Shown piece after piece: positions 6,474 to 13,394 of a stretch of 19,804 nucleotides of DNA. The notes beneath the pieces were generated by a model. That model searched no databases and was not told the DNA's origin. It saw only the letters and a list, made by a program, of their open reading frames with translations. How positions within the stretch are numbered: position 1 is the first letter of the stretch; each line of letters opens with the position of its first letter. This DNA is from Brevundimonas sp. (GTDB lineage: Bacteria; Pseudomonadota; Alphaproteobacteria; Caulobacterales; Caulobacteraceae), in NCBI GenBank assembly GCA_024711185.1, contig JANJTI010000087.1:1-19804 (forward strand). The letters are read 5' to 3'. A program made the position numbers and the translations under genes.

Positions 6474-8732
6474 TCAGTAGCGCAGGTTGAGGGTCAGGAT
6501 GGCCTGCCGTGCGGGGGCGACGTCGGCATGGTGCACCCCGTTGGTGCGCAGGACGTAGTCCTCGTCGCCCGCGTTCTGGACGTTGAGCTGCAGCGAGGCG
6601 CTGTCGGTCAGATCGTACGAGGCGAACAGGTCGACCCGGGTCCAGGCCGGCGCATAGATGCGGCTGGCCCCGCCGCCGGCCCCGCCCTGGTTGCCCCCGA
6701 AGCTGTCGGAGACGTGGTAGAGACCGCCGCCCAGCGCCATCCGCGGGGCGACGCGATACGTCGTGAACAGGCTGAAGCTGTGCTCCGGCGTATTGGCCAG
6801 CGGATCACCGACGTTGACGTTGTTGTAGGCGCCCGCGACCAGCTCCGAGTCCATCCAGGTGTAGCCGCCGAACACCTGCCAGGCGCGGGTGATGGCGCCG
6901 GAGACGCCAAGCTCGACGCCGCGCACTTCCGCCTCGCCCGCCTGCTCGAACACACCCGGCGCCGTCTGGATCTGGGCGTTCTCGCGCTTCAGCAGAAAGG
7001 CGGCCGCGGACAGCGCCAGCCGGTCGTGGAACAGGTTGGCCTTGGCGCCGATCTCGAAGCTTTCGGTCTCCTCAGGCTCCAGCAGCACGGTCGCGAGATT
7101 GCCCGAGCCCATGCCGCCCGTACCGTTCTGGTCGCCGGCGGAGACGGTCGGCGGAGTCGCGGACGTGGCCCACGACGCATAGACGCTGGAGCTTGCGGTC
7201 GGCTTCCAGACCAGCCCGACCTGGTAGTTGACGAAGTCCCACTCTCCGGCCGAGGGCGTGTAGACCGGGGCCGCCGGCGTTCCCGTAGCGTTGCGCCCGT
7301 CGACCGAGAAGTCGTCGTAGCGGATCCCGAGGTTCAGCAGGAAGCGTTCGCCGAAGGCGACGGAGTCGAGCGCGTAGAGGCCGACGGTGTCGGTGACGCT
7401 GCGGCTGATCACGCCGCGCCGGATCGTTCCCGTCCAGGGGTCCCGCGGGTTCGGGTCGTACAGCCGGGTGCAGTCGAGGCCGGTGAGCGGGGCGGGGCAG
7501 GCGGAGGCGCCGGTCGTGGTCACGATCCATGATGCGTTGCGGTTGCGCTCCCGCGCGAGCTCCAGCCCGACGTCGTAGCTGTGCGTGACGCCGCCGAGCG
7601 CGAGACGGCCCGACAGGTCGGTGACGTTGGCGATCGTCTCTGTCGGGTTCCAGCGCGATTTGATCCCGCGCTTCATCCAGTACTCGCCGCCGATCAGCGC
7701 CACCCCGCCGTTGGCGATGTTGCCGCCGTCGCCCGGGTTGGTGACCATGTAGTCGTTCAGCGTTTCCGACCAGCGGCTGACGTTGCGCAGCACCGCGGCC
7801 TCGCTGAAGCGGTGACGGAAATCGAAGGTCAGGGTGTCGACCGTATTGGTCAGGTAGTCGCGCGCCTCCAGCCCGTAGAAGCTGTCGTAGGGCACGTCGA
7901 GGATGCCGCTGTCGGTGGTGCGCACTCCGATCTTGGTGAACAGCGGGATGCCGTAGTCCGGCATCTGGTCCGAGGTCAGGTGGTAGTAGCTGAAGGTCGC
8001 GGAGGTGGGCGTGCCCAGCCCCGCCGCCAGCGACAGGCCGAGGCCCCATTTGTCGTAGTCGACCGCGTCGCGGCCCGGCACATCGCCCGCCGCGCCCATC
8101 AGGTTGAGCCGCAGCCCGGCCGTCTCGCCGAGGCTCCAGTTCCGGTCGACCGTGGCGCGCCAGTAGCCGTCGGTCCCCACGCCCGCCGCCATGCGGGTGA
8201 AGTCGGTCAGACGCGGCGTCTTGGACGCCAGGTTGATGCTGCCGCCGCCCGAGCCGCGGCCGGAGTAGACCGCGTCAGGCCCCTTCACCACCTCGACCTG
8301 CTCGAGGTTGAACACCTCGCGCTGCTGGCCGCCGGAGTCGCGAATGCCGTCGACGAAGACATTGTTGCCCGACGCCTGGCCGCGGATGAACGGTCGGTCG
8401 GCCAGCGGCTGCCCGCCCTCTCCGGCCCCGAAGGTGATCCCGGGCGAGGTGCGCAGGATGTCCTGCAGGGAGGTGGCGGCGGTCTGCTCGATGATCTGCT
8501 GCGGGATGATGGTCACCGACCGGGGCGTGTCGACCAGCGGCGCGACGAACTCCGGGGATTGCGGCTCCCGCGCCGCCGGCTGCCCGGTCACGCTGACCGT
8601 GCCAAGGTGGGTGGCGTCCTGCGGCTCCGTCGAAGCGAGGGGCTCGTCCGCCAGCACCGGCCCGCCGACCAGCATACCGGCGGCGGTCGAGGCGAACAGG
8701 AGGGCGCGGAGCGCGTCGGCGCGATCGGTCAT
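6474..8732 (-). CDS. TonB-dependent siderophore receptor (catecholate/Fiu-like)
   Basis: A 752-residue outer-membrane receptor. The signal peptide ends V-L-A at residue 28. A TonB-box-like T-V-S-V-T-G (45-50) precedes a plug domain (about 60-175) with D-T-P-R-S-V-T-I-I-P, D-I-L-R-T-S-P-G-I, F-I-R-G-Q, V-F-V-D-G-I-R-D and V-E-V-V-K-G-P-D-A-V-Y-S-G-R-G-S-G-G-G-S-I-N. These blocks are the signature of the TonB siderophore receptor family. The 22-strand barrel follows, ending L-T-L-N-L-R-Y with a terminal aromatic. An extracellular loop has two cysteines (C-P-A-P-L-T-G-L-D-C) that may form a disulfide. ATG 8732 was chosen over an in-frame TTG at 8756 because the TTG lies inside the Fur-like palindrome and would leave almost no leader. 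Pairing with a PiuC/YbiX gene suggests catecholate-type ferric siderophores; the ligand is inferred. Confidence 0.93.
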   Translation of the reverse strand: MTDRADALRALLFASTAAGMLVGGPVLADEPLASTEPQDATHLGTVSVTGQPAAREPQSPEFVAPLVDTPRSVTIIPQQIIEQTAATSLQDILRTSPGITFGAGEGGQPLADRPFIRGQASGNNVFVDGIRDSGGQQREVFNLEQVEVVKGPDAVYSGRGSGGGSINLASKTPRLTDFTRMAAGVGTDGYWRATVDRNWSLGETAGLRLNLMGAAGDVPGRDAVDYDKWGLGLSLAAGLGTPTSATFSYYHLTSDQMPDYGIPLFTKIGVRTTDSGILDVPYDSFYGLEARDYLTNTVDTLTFDFRHRFSEAAVLRNVSRWSETLNDYMVTNPGDGGNIANGGVALIGGEYWMKRGIKSRWNPTETIANVTDLSGRLALGGVTHSYDVGLELARERNRNASWIVTTTGASACPAPLTGLDCTRLYDPNPRDPWTGTIRRGVISRSVTDTVGLYALDSVAFGERFLLNLGIRYDDFSVDGRNATGTPAAPVYTPSAGEWDFVNYQVGLVWKPTASSSVYASWATSATPPTVSAGDQNGTGGMGSGNLATVLLEPEETESFEIGAKANLFHDRLALSAAAFLLKRENAQIQTAPGVFEQAGEAEVRGVELGVSGAITRAWQVFGGYTWMDSELVAGAYNNVNVGDPLANTPEHSFSLFTTYRVAPRMALGGGLYHVSDSFGGNQGGAGGGASRIYAPAWTRVDLFASYDLTDSASLQLNVQNAGDEDYVLRTNGVHHADVAPARQAILTLNLRY

Positions 8733-8754
8733 GGCGAGGGTCCGGTGAAGGTTC

Positions 8755-8773
8755 AATGCGAGCGGTTCGCATT
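8755..8773 (-). promoter_or_regulatory. Fur-box-like 19-bp palindrome overlapping the receptor promoter
   Basis: AATGCGA-GCGGT-TCGCATT has perfect 7-bp arms and the 19-bp size and spacing of a Fur box (variant AATGCGAATCATTCGCATT). On the minus strand it overlaps a candidate -10 hexamer GATAAT (8776-8771), placing the transcript start near 8764, about 30 nt before ATG 8732. This is the usual position for iron-dependent repression. No good -35 was recognised. Confidence 0.65.
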
Positions 8774-8801
8774 ATCACCTCTGCCGGTCGCCGCAATCGA
8801 A

Positions 8802-8820
8802 ATTGCGACACATTCTCACA
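8802..8820 (-). promoter_or_regulatory. second, weaker Fur-like site upstream of the receptor
   Basis: ATTGCGACACATTCTCACA agrees with the Fur-box form AATGAGAATCATTCTCATT at 13 of 19 positions, with a good ATTCTCA half. It lies about 30 bp upstream of the first site, so it could allow cooperative binding. It is less symmetrical than the first site. Confidence 0.35.
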
Positions 8821-8838
8821 AATTCGGCGCCGCCGGCA

Positions 8839-10047
8839 TCAGCCGGCCGCCACCTGCTTCATCGGGACGGCGGTGTCGGCCAGGCGGGCCGGGTCAACAG
8901 GCGTTCCCCGCCCGATCATCTGCCGGCCGCCCATGAACTCCGCCGCCGCGTTCACCGCCTCGACGCAGACGATCCTGTCGCCCTTCAGGTGGAAGACCGC
9001 GAAGGCGCCGCCCGCCGGATCGCCGCGCACCACCTGCCGGTCCGCACCTTCGGGCAGGCCGGCGATCTGCAGCTTGATGTCGTACTGGTCGGACCAGAAC
9101 CACGGCACCTCCGGCGTCGGGCCGGGGCGCCCGACGATGGCCGCCGCCGCCTGCTTGGCCTGTTCGAGCGCGTTCGGCACGCTCTCCAGTCGATGGCGGA
9201 TCCCGCCCAGCGCCGGGATCGGGCGGAAGGTCATGTCGCCGATGGCGTAGATGGCCGGGTCCGAGGTTCGCCCCGTCTCGTCGACCGCCACCCCGTTGTC
9301 GCAGGCCAGTCCCGCCGACCGCGCCAGCGCGTCGCACGCCAGGGCCCCGACCCCGACCAGCACCACCTCGGCCTCAACCAGCCCCCCGTCGGCGAGCCGG
9401 ACGCCGCCATCCTCGAAGCCGGACACCTCGGCGGAGGTCAGGATCTCCACGCCCTCGCGGCGGTGGCGCGCGGTGAAGAAGTCCGACAGCACCGGCGACG
9501 CCACCCGGGCCAGCACCCGGTCCATCCGCTCGATGACCACCGCCTCGGCGCCCAGCGCCCGCGCCGACGCGGCCGCCTCCAGGCCGATATAGCCGCCGCC
9601 CACCACCGCCAGCGTCTTCCCCGGGCCGAGCGCCGCCTTCAGCCGCTGCGCGTCGGCGAGGGTGCGCAGCTCCAGCAGGTCGCCCCGGTCCGCTCCCGGC
9701 AGCGGCAGCTTCCGCGCCGTCGATCCCGTGGCGAGGATCAGGATGTCGTACGACTCGACCGTGCCGTCCGCGAAGGTCGCCGTCCTGGCCGCCGGATCGA
9801 TCGCGGTCGCCGTCACGCCGGTGCGCAGATCGATGTTCTGCTCGGCGTAGAAGCTTTCGGGCCGCAACAGGACGTCCTCGAGCCCTGCCTCGCCCTTGAG
9901 CCAGGCCTTGGACAGCGGCGGCCGCTGGTACGGCGGGGCCGGCTCCTCGCCGGCCAGCACCACCTCCCCCTCGAACCCGTATTGCCTGAGCAGGGCCGCC
10001 GCCGCCCCGCCCGCATGTCCCGCCCCGATGATCAGAACCTTCGTCAT
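8839..10047 (-). CDS. NAD(P)H-dependent FAD oxidoreductase, ferredoxin/rubredoxin reductase type
   Basis: A 402-residue protein with the two-dinucleotide-domain fold of putidaredoxin/rubredoxin reductases. FAD binding: G-A-G-H-A-G-G (8-14), the P-P-Y-Q-R-P-P-L-S-K stretch (38-47), A-T-G at 106-108 and A-I-G-D-M (268-272). NAD(P)H binding: V-V-G-G-G-Y-I-G-L-E (148-157). The C-terminal reductase domain is recognised by V-P-W-F-W-S-D-Q-Y and I-K-L-Q-I-A-G-L (residues 314-331). ATG 10047 was chosen because it places the first strand M-T-K-V-L-I-I-G correctly; an in-frame TTG 36 nt upstream would only add an unconserved leader. There is no redox-active C-x-x-C, so it is not thioredoxin-reductase-like. 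It would pass electrons from NAD(P)H to a [2Fe-2S] ferredoxin or similar partner; none is encoded nearby. It lies 106 nt upstream of the receptor, which has its own promoter signals, so co-regulation is uncertain. Confidence 0.9.
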   Translation of the reverse strand: MTKVLIIGAGHAGGAAAALLRQYGFEGEVVLAGEEPAPPYQRPPLSKAWLKGEAGLEDVLLRPESFYAEQNIDLRTGVTATAIDPAARTATFADGTVESYDILILATGSTARKLPLPGADRGDLLELRTLADAQRLKAALGPGKTLAVVGGGYIGLEAAASARALGAEAVVIERMDRVLARVASPVLSDFFTARHRREGVEILTSAEVSGFEDGGVRLADGGLVEAEVVLVGVGALACDALARSAGLACDNGVAVDETGRTSDPAIYAIGDMTFRPIPALGGIRHRLESVPNALEQAKQAAAAIVGRPGPTPEVPWFWSDQYDIKLQIAGLPEGADRQVVRGDPAGGAFAVFHLKGDRIVCVEAVNAAAEFMGGRQMIGRGTPVDPARLADTAVPMKQVAAG

Positions 10048-10169
10048 GTTCGGGAAGTAGGGCGAACCGCGCCCTTCCGCCAAGGGTCGATGCGCGGAGG
10101 CGAACGGCGTTGCCGGAGTGCCGCCCGCGTGTCATCTTTCTCCACGGGGGCATTCCGGGGGTTCGGATC

Positions 10170-11054
10170 ATGAAAACGGGGTTTGTCGCGGCGCTGGCCG
10201 CGGTGCTGGCGTCGGCCACGACGGCGGCGGCGCAGGATACGTCCGCGCGCGCCACCTACGGGGAGGTGAGGCTGAGGTCCGGCTTCACCCCGGACCCGCA
10301 TTCGGTGCGGATCACGGCCGGCGGCTCGATCGACGCCTCCCGCATCGGCTCGCCCTGCACCGGCACGATCGCCAATGCGCCGGACTACGAGGTGTCCTAC
10401 ACCGCCGGCTCGCTGCCCCTGTACATCTATGCCCAGGCCGACAGCGACACGACCCTGGTCGTCAACGGGCCGGACGGGCAGTGGTACTGCGACGACGACT
10501 CCAACGGCGGCCTCAACCCCCAGGTGACCTTCAACTCGCCCCGGTCCGGGACCTATGACATCTGGGTCGGCAGGTTCGGCGGCGGCACCACCCCGGCGAC
10601 CCTGTACATCTCCGAACTGGCGGACGATGATTCTGACCGGGATTACGACAACTCCGGCATGCCCGACGCCAGCCTGCGCGCCACCTATGGCGAGGTCAGC
10701 CTGCGCAACGGCTTCACCCCCGATCCCCACCGCGTCAGCCTCACCGCCGGCGGCTCGGTCCAGGCGTCGAACGTCTCATCGTCCTGCTCGGGCTCCATCG
10801 CCGTCGCCCCTGACTACCAGGTGACCTACACCGCCGGCTCCCGGCCCCTGGTGTTCCGCTCGCGGTCGTCGACGGACACCACCCTGGTGATCAACGGGCC
10901 GGACGGGCAGTGGTCCTGCAACGACGACGGCTGGAACAACAACAACGCCGAGATCCGCTTCGACAAGCCGATGTCGGGGGTCTACGACGTCTGGGTCGGC
11001 GTCTACGGCGGCGGCACGGCGCGGGCGGACCTGCTCGTCACCGAGATTCCCTGA
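10170..11054 (+). CDS. secreted protein with two tandem PPC-like beta domains
   Basis: A 294-residue protein with a clear signal peptide (M-K-T-G-F-V-A-A-L-A-A-V..., cleaved near A-A-A-Q at residue 21-22). ATG 10170 is preceded by a GGGGG ribosome-binding stretch 8 nt upstream. The mature protein is two copies of one domain (about residues 28-150 and 171-294) at a fixed offset of 143 residues, joined by an acidic linker D-D-D-S-D-R-D-Y-D. Each copy contains A-T-Y-G-E-V, G-F-T-P-D-P-H, a Cys (C63/C206), T-L-V-[VI]-N-G-P-D-G-Q-W, a second Cys followed by an Asp/Asn-rich loop (C107/C250), and a Y-D-[IV]-W-V-G strand. This resembles the bacterial pre-peptidase C-terminal (PPC) fold seen on secreted proteases, but no protease domain is present. 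The conserved Cys pairs may form one disulfide per domain, and the acidic loops may bind calcium. Function unknown. It is transcribed away from the FAD reductase gene. Confidence 0.82.
   Translation: MKTGFVAALAAVLASATTAAAQDTSARATYGEVRLRSGFTPDPHSVRITAGGSIDASRIGSPCTGTIANAPDYEVSYTAGSLPLYIYAQADSDTTLVVNGPDGQWYCDDDSNGGLNPQVTFNSPRSGTYDIWVGRFGGGTTPATLYISELADDDSDRDYDNSGMPDASLRATYGEVSLRNGFTPDPHRVSLTAGGSVQASNVSSSCSGSIAVAPDYQVTYTAGSRPLVFRSRSSTDTTLVINGPDGQWSCNDDGWNNNNAEIRFDKPMSGVYDVWVGVYGGGTARADLLVTEIP
10251..11051 (+). repeat. intragenic tandem duplication of a ~120-residue domain
   Basis: Copy 1 is about 10251-10619 and copy 2 about 10680-11051. The two are colinear at a 429-nt (143-codon) offset, with matching motifs A-T-Y-G-E-V, G-F-T-P-D-P-H, N-G-P-D-G-Q-W and W-V-G and matching cysteines. 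The DNA has diverged enough to show that the duplication is old. Confidence 0.85.
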
Positions 11055-11063
11055 GCCGCGCCA

Positions 11064-11082
11064 CCCCGCGGAACCGGCGGGG
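11064..11082 (+). terminator. possible weak terminator hairpin after the PPC-like gene
   Basis: CCCCGC (11064-11069) pairs with GCGGGG (11077-11082) across a 7-nt loop, 10 nt after the stop codon. There is no T-run, so at best it is a Rho-independent-like or mRNA-protective stem. Confidence 0.25.
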
Positions 11083-11145
11083 ACCCCGCGAATTCCCCTG
11101 AGGACGGCCAGCCCGGGCGGCCCGGCCGTCACATGGTGTTTCAGG

Positions 11146-11185
11146 CGGAGCCGTATCGGTTGGCTCCGCTCCCCGAAGCGGCCAA
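11146..11185 (+). promoter_or_regulatory. two mutually exclusive hairpins in the zwf leader region
   Basis: CGGAGCC (11146-11152) pairs perfectly with GGCTCCG (11162-11168). The second arm also takes part in an alternative stem, TTGG-(CT)-CCGCT (11160-11170) with AGCGG-CCAA (11177-11185). Only one can form at a time. They lie 43-82 nt before the zwf start, with no T-run. The remainder of the 173-nt gap shows no recognised promoter. Confidence 0.35.
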
Positions 11186-11227
11186 AGACCCTTCATCGCG
11201 ACGGGTTTCAGGAGTGAAGGAGCGCGG

Positions 11228-12688
11228 ATGGCGGCCCTTGTGCTGTTCGGCGGCGGCGGCGACCTCGCCATGCGGATGCTGTTGCCCTCGCTGTATTTCC
11301 TCGAGCACGACGGCCTGCTGCCCGACGACCTGAAGATCATCGGCGCCGCCCGTTCCGACGAGAGCCGCGACGAATACCTCGCCAAGGTGCGCGCCGCCGT
11401 CGAGGGCAAGGCCGAGGCCGACGACGCCTGGTCCGATGCAGCGTGGAGCCGCCTCGCCGACCGCCTCGACTATCTCGCGGTCGACGCCACCGATCCCGAC
11501 AGTCTGAAGCCCCTGAGGGCGCGGATCGGGGACGGCCCGACCACCTCCTTCCTCGCCGTCTCGCCCTCCCTCTACGGCCGCATCGTCACCGCCCTGAAGG
11601 CGGCCGGGTTGGCCGGCGAACAGGACCGGGTGGTGCTGGAGAAGCCGGTCGGGCGCGACCTCGGGACCTTCCGCGAGATCGACGACGCGGTGGCCCACGC
11701 CTTCAGCGAGAACCAGGTCTTCCGCATCGACCACTATCTCGGCAAGGAGACGGTCCAGAACCTGATCGCCCTGCGCTTCGGGAACACCGTGTTCGAGCCG
11801 CTGTGGAACAACCTTTCGATCGACCACGTCCAGATCACCGTCGGCGAGACGGTCGGCGTCGGCGACCGCTGGCCCTACTACGACGAGTACGGCGCCCTGC
11901 GCGACATGCTGCAGAACCACATGTTGCAGCTGCTCTGCCTGGTGGCCATGGAGCCCCCCGCCGACCTCGATCCGGACTCGGTGCGCAACGAGAAGGTCAA
12001 GGTGCTGCGCTCGCTACGGCCGATCACGCCCGACGAGGCCGAACGGGTCACCGTGCGCGGCCAGTACGTCGCCGGCGTGGTCGAGGGCGAGGCGGTCCGC
12101 GGCTATGACGAGGAGCGCGGCCAGGACTCCGACACGGAGACCTTCGTCGCCATTCGCGCCGACATCGACAACTGGCGCTGGGCGGGCGTGCCCTTCTTCA
12201 TGCGCACCGGCAAGCGCCTGCCGGAGAAACGCACCGAGATCGTGATCCAGTTCAAGCCGGTCCCGCACTCCATCTTCGACCACGGCGACCGCGGCGAGCT
12301 GGCCGCCAACCGCATGGTCATCGAGCTGCAGCCGGAAGAGGACATCTCCCTTTCGGTGATGAACAAGCGGCCGGGCCTCGAACAGCGCATGCAGTTGCAG
12401 CCGATCCGCATGTCGCTGTCGTGGGGTCAGAACGACCGCGACGCCCGGCCGCCTCGCCGCCGCATCGCCTACGAGCGCCTGCTGCTCGACGCGCTTGGCG
12501 GAGACTCCACCCTGTTCGTCCGTCGTGACGAGGCCGAGCAGGCGTGGAAGTGGGTTGACGAGGTCTCCGACGCCTGGGCGGCAGGCAAGGTCCGCCCGCA
12601 GCCGTACCCCGCCGGAACCTGGGGTCCGGAGGCCGCCGCCCTGCTGCTGGACCGCACCGGCCGCGAGTGGAACACCGGCCATGGCTGA
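11228..12688 (+). CDS. zwf: glucose-6-phosphate 1-dehydrogenase
   Basis: A 486-residue enzyme oxidising glucose 6-phosphate to 6-phosphogluconolactone with NAD(P)+, the entry step of the Entner-Doudoroff and oxidative pentose phosphate routes. ATG 11228 has AAGGAG five nt upstream. The nucleotide-binding loop is L-F-G-G-G-G-D-L-A-M-R-M (6-17), then L-E-K-P-V-G (137-142), the active-site signature R-I-D-H-Y-L-G-K-E (166-174), and D-M-L-Q-N-H-M-L-Q-L-L with the probable catalytic base H231. The C-terminal half has R-T-G-K-R-L and E-I-V-I-Q-F-K. Unusually, the loop reads G-G-G-G-D-L-A-M-R-M where many homologues have G-A-S-G-D-L-A-K-R-K, losing both lysines. The other active-site residues argue for a working enzyme. 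Its stop codon overlaps pgl by 8 nt, starting a tightly coupled operon. Confidence 0.97.
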   Translation: MAALVLFGGGGDLAMRMLLPSLYFLEHDGLLPDDLKIIGAARSDESRDEYLAKVRAAVEGKAEADDAWSDAAWSRLADRLDYLAVDATDPDSLKPLRARIGDGPTTSFLAVSPSLYGRIVTALKAAGLAGEQDRVVLEKPVGRDLGTFREIDDAVAHAFSENQVFRIDHYLGKETVQNLIALRFGNTVFEPLWNNLSIDHVQITVGETVGVGDRWPYYDEYGALRDMLQNHMLQLLCLVAMEPPADLDPDSVRNEKVKVLRSLRPITPDEAERVTVRGQYVAGVVEGEAVRGYDEERGQDSDTETFVAIRADIDNWRWAGVPFFMRTGKRLPEKRTEIVIQFKPVPHSIFDHGDRGELAANRMVIELQPEEDISLSVMNKRPGLEQRMQLQPIRMSLSWGQNDRDARPPRRRIAYERLLLDALGGDSTLFVRRDEAEQAWKWVDEVSDAWAAGKVRPQPYPAGTWGPEAAALLLDRTGREWNTGHG

Positions 12689-13394
12689 GGTCCGCGCCTT
12701 CTCCGACGCCGGCGCCTGGGCCGAGGCCTGCGCCAGCCGACTGGCGGACGCCGTGTCGGCCGCGATCGCCGCCGAAGGCGCCGCCTTCCTCGCCGGGGCC
12801 GGCGGATCGACGCCCGAGCCGGTCTATCGTCGCCTGGCCGCCGCCCCGCTCGACTGGTCCCGCGTGACCGCGTCTCTCGTCGATGAGCGCTACGTCCCGG
12901 AGACGTCGGACAAGTCCAACGCGCGCCTGCTGAAGCAGACCCTGCTGACCGGCCCCGCCGCCGCCGCCCGCTTCGTGCCGCTCTACAGCGAGCAGGTGAC
13001 CGTCGATCGCGCCGGCCTGCTGGCGGCCCACGCGCTGCGGGCCGTCGGGCGGCCCCTGGACGCGGTCCTTCTCGGCATGGGGGAGGATGGCCATATCTGC
13101 TCCATGTTCCCCGACAACCCCGCGCTGAAGCAGCTGCTGGCGCCGAACAATCCGCCCCTCGTTCTCGCCGTGCACAGGAGCCGCTCGACCTCCGCGCCGC
13201 AGGAGGACCGGCTGTCGATGAATCTGCCCTGGCTGGTCCAGGCCCGCCGCGTCGTCCTGGCCCTCACCGGCGCGAGGAAGCGCGAGGTGTTCGAGCGCGA
13301 GGTCGGCGGCGATCCCTCGGTCTCGCCGGTCGCCGCCCTCGTAGCGGCCCGCGGCGGCGACATCGAGGTGCTGTGGACGGAGGCCGCCCGATGA
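12681..13394 (+). CDS. pgl: 6-phosphogluconolactonase
   Basis: A 237-residue cytosolic hydrolase that opens 6-phosphogluconolactone to 6-phosphogluconate. ATG 12681 lies inside the end of zwf (8-nt overlap), giving the M-A-E-V-R-A-F start and normal family length. Hallmarks of the DevB/Pgl family are [10 protein letters not shown] (40-49), L-V-D-E-R-Y-V-P (67-74), S-N-A-R-L-L-K (79-85) and [15 protein letters not shown] (130-144), where H138 belongs to the conserved G-x-D-G-H catalytic motif. It is translationally coupled to zwf on its 5' side and to edd on its 3' side (ATGA overlap). Confidence 0.96.
   Translation: MAEVRAFSDAGAWAEACASRLADAVSAAIAAEGAAFLAGAGGSTPEPVYRRLAAAPLDWSRVTASLVDERYVPETSDKSNARLLKQTLLTGPAAAARFVPLYSEQVTVDRAGLLAAHALRAVGRPLDAVLLGMGEDGHICSMFPDNPALKQLLAPNNPPLVLAVHRSRSTSAPQEDRLSMNLPWLVQARRVVLALTGARKREVFEREVGGDPSVSPVAALVAARGGDIEVLWTEAAR

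Noticed and set aside
8733..8756. TTG 8756 as start of the siderophore receptor
   Set aside because: The codon lies inside the Fur-like palindrome and within about 10 nt of the inferred transcript start. ATG 8732 gives a normal signal peptide.
8829..8847. GCCGGC-ATCA-GCCGGC around the FAD reductase stop as a terminator
   Set aside because: The stem is only 6 bp, contains the stop codon and is not followed by a T-run on the minus strand; such short GC palindromes are common in this sequence.
10110..10169. TTG 10110 as start of the PPC-like protein
   Set aside because: It would put an Arg/Pro-rich leader in front of the signal peptide. ATG 10170 has a ribosome binding site and begins the signal peptide directly.
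11070..11094. GGAAC at 11070 as an EcfG promoter for zwf
   Set aside because: At 16-17 nt spacing the downstream sequence is AATT-like rather than CGTT, so only half of the element is present.
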